10,043 nt of DNA. Source: DAOTKC01 sp035449045. GTDB lineage: Bacteria; Bacillota; Clostridia; Christensenellales; CAG-917. The DNA lies in assembly GCA_035449045.1 (NCBI GenBank), contig DAOTKC010000047.1, forward strand, positions 1 to 10,043, given 5' to 3'. The notes below the pieces were generated by a model. It had not been told where the DNA came from. It saw only the letters and a program-made list of their open reading frames with translations, and did not search any database. Of the stretch, positions 1 through 5,889 are shown in pieces. Every line of letters starts with the position of its first letter. Positions within the stretch are counted from its first letter, which is position 1. The position numbers and the translations under genes were made by a program.

Positions 1-1309
1 GCGCGCAGTTGGACTGTAAGACGTGGAGTGCGCCGTTTTCACCCTTATAGACGGCGCGCTTGGCGCCGCGGTGCCAGACGATACCGCCGGTTCCCGGCTT
101 AAGGGATGCCGAGGTTCGAAGCGGCGGCAGTATCGGGCGGATAACTAAGTTGTTGACGACGGAAAGGAGGTTTTTGACCACCGACACGCTGAAAATGCTA
201 CGGTCGGGGCTGAACAGCTCTCTGAATTTGTTTTCCTTGCCATCCATGATATCGGCGATAAGCTCGCCGCAAACGGCGGAATTCGCCATGCCCCACTTGT
301 TGAAGCCAGTTATCACATAGGCGCGGCGCGTAGTTCTGGCATATTCGCCTACAAAAGGCATGCCGTCGAAGGTAACGCAGTCGTTGGCCGACCATCTTCC
401 CGCAAACTCGGCGTTGGGATAAAGTCGCTTCGCCCTCTCCTCAAGGCGTTCAAACTTCCCTTCGGCGTCAACGCGGCCGGTGCGGTGGTCAAGCCCGCCG
501 ACAATCAACATATCTTTATAGCCGCGGTAAGTGAAGCCGTTTTCGGCGGTGCTTTGATAGTTTCCTTCAAAGTTCTCGCCGATTTTGTAGGCGGCGGCAT
601 AGGACGACGAGCGATACATTCTGATAAAATACCAGCCCGGGATGTCCTTAGTCGGGAAGTTGGTGGCGATTATAACGGTTTTTGCGCGGATTTTGCCGCC
701 GTGGAAATAGAGGGTGTTGGAATCGAAGTCTATTCTCAAAATCCGCGTATCCTCGTAGATTTCAAAGTTTTTGGGAATGGCGGAAAGAAACTCAATCGGG
801 TTGAACTGCGCCTGTCCCGCAAGTTTTATCGCGGGCGCGCGCTCGCCGAAAAACTCTAGGTTGTCCAGCCACTCGGGCTCGGCGCCTATTATTTTCAAAA
901 CCTCGTATTCCTGTTTCAGCGTTTCAAGGTCCTCGTGTGACGCCGCAAAAACATGGCTGGGCGTTCGCTTAAAGCCGCAGTCTATCGAGTGCTTTTTCAC
1001 TATTTCCTCAATGAGCTCGATGCCGCGGCTCTGCGACTCGAAAAACAGCGCGGCCTTCTTGGCGCTCCGACGCGCCAAGCTTGAATATTTAAGCCCTTGA
1101 ATCGCCTCGATATGCGCCGTAGTGAGGCCGGTTACGCCCGAAAAAAGCTTGTCCGCCTCGACAAGCGTAACCTCTTTACCCCGCTCGGCAAGGTTATAGG
1201 CCGCCATTATGCCCGCGATTCCGCCGCCGACCACCACGATGTCGCGCTCGATGTCCTCTTGGAGTCTGGGATATTTAAACTCAAGCGGCGCGTTTTTCCA
1301 AAAATTCAT
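1..1309 (-). CDS. FAD-dependent oxidoreductase (DAO family) with C-terminal Rieske domain, 3'-truncated by window edge
   Basis: The reading frame is open from the ATG at 1307-1309 to the window edge, giving 436 residues with no stop. A GAGGT Shine-Dalgarno at 1316-1320 supports this start. Residues 24-54 form a Rossmann FAD-binding motif: VVVGGGIAG (GxGxxG at G28-G33), with E51 at the end of the second strand. Next comes SGVTGLTTAHIEAI, the usual 'TTGHTTA' region of DAO proteins. A second conserved stretch, SANDCVTFDGMPFVGEY then TGFNKWGMANS, is the C-terminal FAD/substrate part. The last about 25 residues (GTGGIVWHRGAKRAVYK...LHVLQSNCA) match the start of a Rieske [2Fe-2S] domain. C435 would be the first cluster ligand, and the next codon begins with C, as expected for His. 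Known relatives such as Bacillus YhfW are about 500 residues, so roughly 70 are missing. The protein is probably cytoplasmic. Its substrate is unknown, and an amine or amino-acid oxidation role is only a family-level guess. Confidence 0.9.
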   Translation of the reverse strand, partial: MNFWKNAPLEFKYPRLQEDIERDIVVVGGGIAGIMAAYNLAERGKEVTLVEADKLFSGVTGLTTAHIEAIQGLKYSSLARRSAKKAALFFESQSRGIELIEEIVKKHSIDCGFKRTPSHVFAASHEDLETLKQEYEVLKIIGAEPEWLDNLEFFGERAPAIKLAGQAQFNPIEFLSAIPKNFEIYEDTRILRIDFDSNTLYFHGGKIRAKTVIIATNFPTKDIPGWYFIRMYRSSSYAAAYKIGENFEGNYQSTAENGFTYRGYKDMLIVGGLDHRTGRVDAEGKFERLEERAKRLYPNAEFAGRWSANDCVTFDGMPFVGEYARTTRRAYVITGFNKWGMANSAVCGELIADIMDGKENKFRELFSPDRSIFSVSVVKNLLSVVNNLVIRPILPPLRTSASLKPGTGGIVWHRGAKRAVYKGENGALHVLQSNCA

Positions 1310-1772
1310 ATACTTACCTCGTATTTTTCCGATTAAACCTAGGTTTTTAGCTTGTGCTTTACTTCTCTCTTATAATTTGTAATCTTAAAATAATTATTAA
1401 AGGCAGAGTTAAGCTTCTGGGCGCGTGACTGTGTTTACTGTCTTCGGGGCAATGCGGTCACGCATTATCTATACGCTCCCTGTTGCCCCTCGCCGAGCCT
1501 CGTTCCGCTTCCCGTATCTTAATTCCGCGCCTATTTTAAGAGAGTAATATTAATTGAGAAAAAGCTAAAAACTGAAACCAAAAGTAGGTTTGCGAGGCCG
1601 TAATCAGACAAAATCAGAATTTAATTTGCGCCTTGATATGCAAAAATGTATAAAAATTGACTAATACTTGTATAGATGCCCCGATTATTAAATTTTTTTG
1701 GATTTTATGAAAAAAAATTTATTCGCTTTTGAAAAAAATATGATATTATTTTTTTAATTTAGGAGTGCACTT
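1310..1772. other. 463-bp divergent spacer between the oxidoreductase and gdhA
   Basis: I see no credible gene here. Apart from the inverted-repeat element in its middle, the spacer holds very AT-rich DNA at 1681-1760 just upstream of gdhA. Promoters for both flanking genes must lie here, but none is convincing. TTGACT at 1657-1662 looks like a -35 box but has no good -10 at 16-18 nt. TATGAT at 1739-1744 looks like a -10 but has no matching -35. Confidence 0.6.
1343..1572. repeat. Imperfect long inverted-repeat element in the divergent spacer (MITE-like or structured RNA, unassigned)
   Basis: The outer arms GTTTTTAGCTT (1343-1353) and AAGCTAAAAAC (1562-1572) are perfect 11-bp complements. 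Inside them, CTCTCTTA (1365-1372) pairs with TAAGAGAG (1537-1544), and GGCGCG (1420-1425) pairs with CGCGCC (1526-1531). Further in, GGGGCAA (1446-1452) pairs with TTGCCCC (1483-1489), and AATGCG-GTCA-CGCATT (1451-1466) is a perfect small hairpin. GCGTGAC (1423-1429) and GTCACGC (1457-1463) offer a competing 7-bp pairing. The order of the arms is that of one nested fold about 230 nt long. It matches no tmRNA, RNase P, SRP or T-box signature that I could find by eye. It has no clear target-site duplication. It could be a small non-autonomous mobile element or a non-coding RNA, and neither is proven. Confidence 0.45.
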
Positions 1773-3110
1773 ATGAATAAATACATTACCGATGTTTTGG
1801 AAGAGCTATACCGTAAAAACGATAAGCAGCCCGAGTTTATTCAGGCGGCTACCGAGGTGCTCCTGTCGCTGGAACCCGTCATCGACCGCCACCCCGAATA
1901 TCGCGACACCGCGCTTTTGGAGCGGATAACCGAGCCCGAGCGCGTCATTATCTTCCGCGTTCCTTGGATTGACGACCACAACAACGTGCGCGTCAACCGC
2001 GGCTACCGCGTCCAGTTCAATAGCGCAATCGGCCCTTATAAAGGCGGGCTTCGCTTCCACAGCTCGGTCAACCTTTCGATAATGAAGTTTTTGGGCTTCG
2101 AGCAAATTTTCAAAAACTCGCTGACAGGCACCAACATCGGCGGTGCCAAGGGCGGCGCCGACTTCGACCCCAAGGGCAAGTCGGAGTTCGAGGCTATGCG
2201 CTTCTGCCACAGCTTTATGTCGGAGCTCTTCCGCCATATCGGCGCCGACAGCGACGTGCCCGCCGGCGATATCGGCGTGGGCAGCCGCGAAATCGGCTAT
2301 CTTTTCGGCTACTACAAAAAACTCGCCAACGAGCACTCGGGCGTCTTGACCGGCCGCAATTTGACCTACGGCGGCTCCTACGTCAGAATGGAAGCGACAG
2401 GCTACGGCCTCATCTTCCTTCTCCGCGAGATGCTGAAAGCCAACGGCATAGATCTTAAAGGCAAAAACGTCGTTATATCGGGCTCGGGCAATGTCGCCAT
2501 TTACGCCCACGAGAAAGCGACGCAGTTCGGCGCCAAGGTTATTGCGATGAGCGACTCCGACGGCTACGTCTACGATAAAGACGGCATCGACCTCGCCCTC
2601 GTCAAGAAGCTTAAGGAAACGGAAAGGAAGCGGATTTCGGAATATTTGAACTACCATCCGAACGCCGTCTACGGCGCGGGCTGCAAAAATATCTGGAATA
2701 TCCCCTGTGATATCGCGCTGCCTTGCGCCACCCAAAACGAGCTCGACTTTGAGGCGGCCAAGACTCTCCACAAAAACGGCTGCGTAGCGGTCGCCGAGGG
2801 CGCCAATATGCCCTGCACCGTGGAGGCCGTCGCCTATTTTGAGGAAAACGGCATCCATTACGCACCGGGCAAGGCCGCCAACGCCGGCGGCGTCGCGACG
2901 AGCGCGCTCGAGATGGCTCAGGCCAGCCAGAGAATGTTCTGGAGCTTTGAGGAAGTCGAGAAGAAGTTGGAGCAAATCATGGTCAACATCTTCAAGAGCA
3001 TCGACAAGGCGGCGAGAGATTACGGCGCGCCCGGCAACTACCAGATGGGCGCCAATATAGCGGGCTTCCTCCGGGTCGCCGAAGCTATGATGTCGCAAGG
3101 TATAGTGTAA
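1773..3110 (+). CDS. gdhA: Glutamate dehydrogenase (hexameric GdhA type, probably NADP-linked)
   Basis: The 445-residue product has the usual length for the hexameric bacterial enzyme, which interconverts glutamate with 2-oxoglutarate plus ammonium in the cytoplasm. The substrate domain carries GPYKGGLRFH (K90), QIFKNSL (K114), GGAKGG (K126) and VPAGDIGVG (D166). These are the known substrate-binding and catalytic lysines and aspartate, each one residue later than in the Clostridium symbiosum enzyme. The coenzyme domain has GSGNVA at 237-242. The following strand ends in SDSDG (260-264), as in NADP-specific enzymes such as that of E. coli; NADP preference is therefore an inference. An AGGAG Shine-Dalgarno at 1761-1765, 7 nt before the ATG, fixes the start. 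The gene is monocistronic, with a strong terminator immediately after the stop. Nothing is truncated or missing. Confidence 0.97.
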   Translation: MNKYITDVLEELYRKNDKQPEFIQAATEVLLSLEPVIDRHPEYRDTALLERITEPERVIIFRVPWIDDHNNVRVNRGYRVQFNSAIGPYKGGLRFHSSVNLSIMKFLGFEQIFKNSLTGTNIGGAKGGADFDPKGKSEFEAMRFCHSFMSELFRHIGADSDVPAGDIGVGSREIGYLFGYYKKLANEHSGVLTGRNLTYGGSYVRMEATGYGLIFLLREMLKANGIDLKGKNVVISGSGNVAIYAHEKATQFGAKVIAMSDSDGYVYDKDGIDLALVKKLKETERKRISEYLNYHPNAVYGAGCKNIWNIPCDIALPCATQNELDFEAAKTLHKNGCVAVAEGANMPCTVEAVAYFEENGIHYAPGKAANAGGVATSALEMAQASQRMFWSFEEVEKKLEQIMVNIFKSIDKAARDYGAPGNYQMGANIAGFLRVAEAMMSQGIV

Positions 3111-3115
3111 AAGCG

Positions 3116-3139
3116 AGCCGCCCTCGGGCGGCTTTTTTT
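3116..3139 (+). terminator. Rho-independent terminator of gdhA
   Basis: AGCCGCCC (3116-3123) and GGGCGGCT (3126-3133) form a perfect GC-rich hairpin that runs into an uninterrupted T run to 3139. It starts 5 nt after the gdhA stop codon. Confidence 0.95.
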
Positions 3140-3141
3140 AT

Positions 3142-3163
3142 GGTTTTCGACCGACCGAAAACC
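3142..3163. repeat. Second small hairpin just after the gdhA terminator
   Basis: GGTTTTCG (3142-3149) and CGAAAACC (3156-3163) form a perfect 8-bp inverted repeat with a 6-nt loop. No T run follows. Its function is unknown. It may be a leftover of repeat DNA or an accessory 3' structure. Confidence 0.5.
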
Positions 3164-3244
3164 CGGCAACGATTGATCTGCCGCCGCAAAAACCGTTGTA
3201 AATCTTAGTTAAACGCTACCGCTTGCTAATGCGATATTTTGAGC

Positions 3245-3273
3245 TTGCGAAAAGGCGCGATTCATTATATAAT
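3245..3273 (+). promoter_or_regulatory. Sigma-A-type promoter of the desulfoferrodoxin gene
   Basis: TTGCGA (-35, 3245-3250) and a consensus TATAAT (-10, 3268-3273) are separated by exactly 17 nt. Transcription would start near 3280, about 23 nt before the ATG. The -10 is embedded in an imperfect dyad, CATTA...TAATG (3263-3278), that could be an operator. I cannot match it to a known repressor box. Confidence 0.8.
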
Positions 3274-3302
3274 TAATGTAAATTCATTAGGAGGAAATAA
3301 AA

Positions 3303-3677
3303 ATGGAGAAGAAATTTTACATCTGCCAATATTGCGGCAACATAATAGGCATGATTAACGACTCGGGAATTCCCGTCGTCTGCTGCGGCGAGGATATGCA
3401 ACTTCTAGAGCCAAATACCGTCGACGCCAGCTATGAAAAGCATATACCCGTCGTCGAAATCGCGGGCGGCCTCGTCACGGTTTTGGTTGGCTCCGCTCCT
3501 CACCCCATGCTTCCCGAGCACTACATCGACTGGGTTTACTTAGAGACCGAACAAGGCGGCCAACGCAAAAACTGCAAAGGCGAGCCCAAAGCGGTGTTCG
3601 CGCTCACTCCCGACGACAAGGTGATTGCGGCATACGCTTATTGCAACCTGCACGGCCTTTGGAAAAAGGCGCTCTAA
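3303..3677 (+). CDS. dfx: Desulfoferrodoxin (two-iron superoxide reductase)
   Basis: This 124-residue protein reduces superoxide to hydrogen peroxide in the cytoplasm of anaerobes without releasing oxygen. Residues 1-37 are a desulforedoxin domain with C8-x2-C11 and the paired C27-C28 that hold the first iron. The rest is the neelaredoxin-type catalytic domain. E45-K46-H47, H67 (in HPM), H73 (in EHYIDWVYLE), C114 and H117 (in CNLHGLW) give the Fe(His)4Cys centre. Their spacing is constantly two residues shorter than in the Desulfoarculus baarsii enzyme. All metal ligands and the active-site Glu-Lys pair are present, so it should be functional. AGGAGG at 3289-3294 sits 8 nt before the ATG. It has its own promoter and terminator. 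The electron donor (usually rubredoxin) is not encoded in this window. Confidence 0.97.
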   Translation: MEKKFYICQYCGNIIGMINDSGIPVVCCGEDMQLLEPNTVDASYEKHIPVVEIAGGLVTVLVGSAPHPMLPEHYIDWVYLETEQGGQRKNCKGEPKAVFALTPDDKVIAAYAYCNLHGLWKKAL

Positions 3678-3758
3678 GCCGAATTAGCCGAAAGCACCTA
3701 AGGCGAGCTAGAGTTAGAATATTTGCCAGATAAGTAATGCAAATACAACCGATAATAA

Positions 3759-3788
3759 AAAATCCCCGAAACGGGGATTTTATTATTT
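3759..3788. terminator. Bidirectional terminator between dfx and the convergent ECF gene
   Basis: AAAATCCCCG (3759-3768), loop AAA, CGGGGATTTT (3772-3781) is a 10-bp stem with T-rich flanks on both strands: TTTTATTATTT after it on plus, TTTTTTATTAT after it on minus. It can therefore serve both dfx (plus) and the ECF S gene (minus, stop at 3832). Confidence 0.9.
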
Positions 3789-3831
3789 GATGACATTTTT
3801 AATCTTAATAGTTTTAAGCGGGAAAAACAAA

Positions 3832-4509
3832 CTATTCGCCGCTTTTTTCTTCAAGCTCGGGCGAGCTTTCGGCCTCTGAGTTCTCGTTTTCGGCGGGTAT
3901 GGCGGCGTCCATCTTCGCCTCGGCGAGCTTTATTTGCGCTTTTTGCAGCGCGAAGACGATGGCGGGCACGATGGCGACGTAGGCGGCGGCCTCAACGACG
4001 GTGTTGACGGCGACTATGGCGCCGAGCAGCCAAGAAAAGTTGACGGTGGTCGGGCCGTAAGTCCTGCCGAAGGCAAAGGCGAGAAACATCGAAAGAAATA
4101 AAACGGTGTTGGTTAAAACGCCCGAAAGCGCCGATACAGCCGAGTTAAGCCCGCCTCTCGCCGCGCTCTGGCAGCGCCGCGACATGGCCGAATAAACCAA
4201 ACCCGCAATCAAGCCCGACATCACTCTCGGAAACACCGAGACAAGCGGATTGATGGCAATCGCGAACATCGGCACGGCGGCGGCGCGAATGACGGCTATT
4301 ACAAGGCTGGTCAGCCCGAAAGCAAGCCCGCCGAGCGCGCCCATCTTTGCGCCCTTGATTTGGGCAAGCACTAAAACGGGAATGAGGCCGAGAGCAAGGC
4401 TTATCGCCATGCCGAAAAGCTGAATGACCTCGGCTATCGCCTGCAAAACTATGATGAGGGCGATAAACACGCCCAAAACCGCTATATCGCCGCTTCTGCT
4501 TTTTTTCAT
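3832..4509 (-). CDS. ECF-family vitamin transporter, substrate-binding S component
   Basis: This 225-residue, very hydrophobic integral membrane protein fits the ECF-transporter S component fold. About six hydrophobic segments are visible at roughly 9-30, 32-52, 54-76, 80-108, 120-147 and 155-187. The -NPLVSVFPRVMSGLIAGLVY- and -LSGVLTNTVLFLSMFLAF- stretches are typical of the pantothenate/unassigned branch (PF12822-like). Such proteins bind a vitamin or cofactor precursor and work with a shared EcfT-EcfA module, not encoded here. The substrate cannot be told from sequence; pantothenate is only a guess. The C-terminal about 35 residues form a highly acidic cytoplasmic tail (NSEAESSPELEEKSGE), longer than usual. 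It has its own promoter at 4574-4602 and a short leader, so it need not depend on the upstream kinase gene. Confidence 0.85.
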   Translation of the reverse strand: MKKSRSGDIAVLGVFIALIIVLQAIAEVIQLFGMAISLALGLIPVLVLAQIKGAKMGALGGLAFGLTSLVIAVIRAAAVPMFAIAINPLVSVFPRVMSGLIAGLVYSAMSRRCQSAARGGLNSAVSALSGVLTNTVLFLSMFLAFAFGRTYGPTTVNFSWLLGAIVAVNTVVEAAAYVAIVPAIVFALQKAQIKLAEAKMDAAIPAENENSEAESSPELEEKSGE

Positions 4510-4573
4510 TTCTTCGCCTATTCTTTGTAAAAATTTTAAAAACTATCTGCCGCCGTTTCCCCGCGGCTTTTGA

Positions 4574-4602
4574 ATGATAGCACAAAAGAGGGCGCCTGTT
4601 AA
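4574..4602 (-). promoter_or_regulatory. Extended -10 promoter of the ECF S-component gene
   Basis: Read on minus: TTAACA (-35, 4597-4602), a 17-nt spacer, and TATCAT (-10, 4574-4579) preceded by TGC, an extended -10 signature. Transcription should begin around 4567-4570, giving a leader of about 58 nt. The very 5' end of that leader can fold into a GC hairpin: GCCGC (minus strand of 4563-4567) with GCGGC (minus strand of 4549-4553). A T-rich tract lies shortly after it. The leader is too short for most known vitamin riboswitches. Confidence 0.8.
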
Positions 4603-4644
4603 GGGTTTTCGCCACATTTTGGAAAATTTGTATTAAATTTTTTG

Positions 4645-5712
4645 TCAGGAATATTTTTTAATGATTTTTTCCATTTCGGGCATCGCCCTTTCCATGTCCG
4701 CAACCAGCTTAAACTGATTTTTGGCGCGGACAAGGTTGTGCTCGGGATAAGCCGTCCTGAAATAAGTGTCGCCCGAAAGGTAATCGGCTAAAAACCTTAT
4801 GCCGCATTCATAAGTCATGAGCAGCGCCGAAAAAGCGAGATTTTCGCGCTCCGACTCCTCGATTTTTCCGATGTGTTTCAAAAAGCCTTCGGCGTAAACT
4901 TCGAAAAGGTCGAGGCGGAAGGCGACCTTTGTTAAGTCGGCCTCGTCTTCTTTGGCCGAGCTCGCGCCGAATCGAATGGCGTCGCCGAAGTCGTAGAGGA
5001 GTGAGCCCGGCATTATGGTGTCGAAGTCGATGACGACGCCCTCGCCGCTTATATTGTCGATGAGCACGTTGTTGAGTTTGGTGTCGTTGTGCGTCACTCT
5101 AAGCGGAATTTCCCCCGATTTAAGTGCGCCGGTGATTTTTGCGGTTATCCCCTCTCTTTTCAGCGCGAAATCAATTTCCGGAGAAGCCTTTTTCAGCCTT
5201 TCGGGAATGCCCCATGCAATCGCCGCCTTAAAATCAAAAAACCGCTTTACGGTGTCGTGAAAGCCGGGCAAAACCTCGGTGAGCTTGGCGGCGTCAAAAT
5301 CACCGAGCATTCTTTGGAATTTGGCAAACGCCGCAGCGGCGGCGAAAAAATGCGCGGGATTTTCCACCGTCTGATAGGAAACGGAATTATCAATGAAATC
5401 GTAAACTCTGAAATACCCCTCGCCGTCGAAAAAGTAGCTTCCGCCCTCCGCCGTTCTTATATATTGAAGGTGCCGCCCGCCCTTTTTTGCGAGGTGGTCA
5501 ATGACGGCGGCGATGTTTTTCATGAGCGCGGCAACATCTTTGAATATGCGGTTGTTAATTTTTTGGACTATGTATTTTTGTCCGTCTTCCAAAACGAGAA
5601 GAAAGGTGCGGTTGATGTGCCCCTCGCCGTAAGGCGCAAAATAGTCCGCGCCAAAGGAAAGTCCGAACGCCTTTATAATTTCGTTTACCTTAACTTTTGT
5701 ATCTTCAACCAT
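4645..5712 (-). CDS. Aminoglycoside-phosphotransferase-fold kinase resembling N-acetylhexosamine 1-kinase (NahK-like)
   Basis: The 355-residue product is close to the length of bifidobacterial NahK (about 360), which phosphorylates GlcNAc/GalNAc at C1 with ATP. The N-lobe has a glycine-rich nucleotide loop, YGEGHINRTF (28-37). The catalytic loop is THNDTKLNNV (207-216), with D210 as base and N215 as metal ligand. The metal motif is VIDFDTIMPG (227-236), followed by YDFGDAIRFGA (240-250). These last blocks are those of the NahK/'mucin desulfatase' group rather than of choline or antibiotic kinases. The sugar substrate is an inference. No signal peptide is seen, so it is cytoplasmic. The Shine-Dalgarno is weak (TGGAA, 7 nt before the ATG). 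No promoter is visible because the spacer upstream is repeat DNA, so it may be co-transcribed with the lipase and alcohol dehydrogenase genes. Confidence 0.85.
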   Translation of the reverse strand: MVEDTKVKVNEIIKAFGLSFGADYFAPYGEGHINRTFLLVLEDGQKYIVQKINNRIFKDVAALMKNIAAVIDHLAKKGGRHLQYIRTAEGGSYFFDGEGYFRVYDFIDNSVSYQTVENPAHFFAAAAAFAKFQRMLGDFDAAKLTEVLPGFHDTVKRFFDFKAAIAWGIPERLKKASPEIDFALKREGITAKITGALKSGEIPLRVTHNDTKLNNVLIDNISGEGVVIDFDTIMPGSLLYDFGDAIRFGASSAKEDEADLTKVAFRLDLFEVYAEGFLKHIGKIEESERENLAFSALLMTYECGIRFLADYLSGDTYFRTAYPEHNLVRAKNQFKLVADMERAMPEMEKIIKKYS

Positions 5713-5736
5713 CTAGCATTCCACAGTTATTTTTTT

Positions 5737-5863
5737 CGTTCGCCGCTTGCGCCGCGCTCCGCCGTTTTTCGTTTTTAGTTTTTCGTTTTTCGTTCGGCGC
5801 TTGCGTCGCTCTCCGCTTGCGCCGCTCCCGCCATTATTCATTATTAATTATTAATTATTAATT
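5737..5863. repeat. Heptamer-periodic modular repeat, locus 1
   Basis: The spacer is built of 7-nt units of form (C/A)(G/A)TTNTT. CGTTTTT lies at 5763, 5770 and 5784, and AGTTTTT at 5777. CATTATT lies at 5832 and 5839, and AATTATT at 5846 and 5853. Two GC-rich blocks starting CGTTCG, at 5737-5762 (26 nt) and 5791-5831 (26+15 nt), interrupt the runs. The AT-rich terminal run of four heptamers is the same as at locus 2. A period of 7 is not a multiple of 3, so the repeat is not coding. Confidence 0.85.
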
Positions 5864-5889
5864 CGGAAAAAGCTTCAGCTTTTTCCGAA
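5862..5889. repeat. Perfect 13-bp palindrome at the 3' end of the lipase gene
   Basis: TTCGGAAAAAGCT (5862-5874) and AGCTTTTTCCGAA (5877-5889) are perfect complements separated by 2 nt. The right arm is the last four codons of the lipase gene plus the first base of its stop. The left arm is an inverted copy lying outside the gene, immediately next to the AATTATT heptamer run. No T run follows on the coding strand, so it is not a standard terminator. Confidence 0.9.

Noticed and set aside
485..1336. Three plus-strand frames of 79-124 codons opposite the oxidoreductase
   Set aside because: They are shadows. The minus-strand frame reads through the whole region with clear FAD and Rieske features.
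1560..1772. T-box, glutamine or other riboswitch leader for gdhA
   Set aside because: I found no T-box AGGGTGG motif or other recognisable aptamer core in the AT-rich leader.
1806..3098. 430-codon open frame on the minus strand opposite gdhA
   Set aside because: It is an antisense shadow produced by the codon bias of gdhA. It has no Shine-Dalgarno or family motifs, whereas the plus-strand frame has every glutamate dehydrogenase catalytic residue.
4510..4573. Vitamin riboswitch in the ECF S-component leader
   Set aside because: The predicted leader is about 58 nt with one GC hairpin and no known aptamer signature.
5705..5719. Five-codon leader frame (ATG CTA GAT GGT TGA) overlapping the kinase start
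   Set aside because: It is too short, has no supporting Shine-Dalgarno of its own, and is likely to be chance.
5089..5778. 229-codon plus-strand open frame opposite the kinase gene
   Set aside because: It is a shadow of the kinase gene that runs on into the heptamer repeat. It has no recognisable domain or ribosome binding site.
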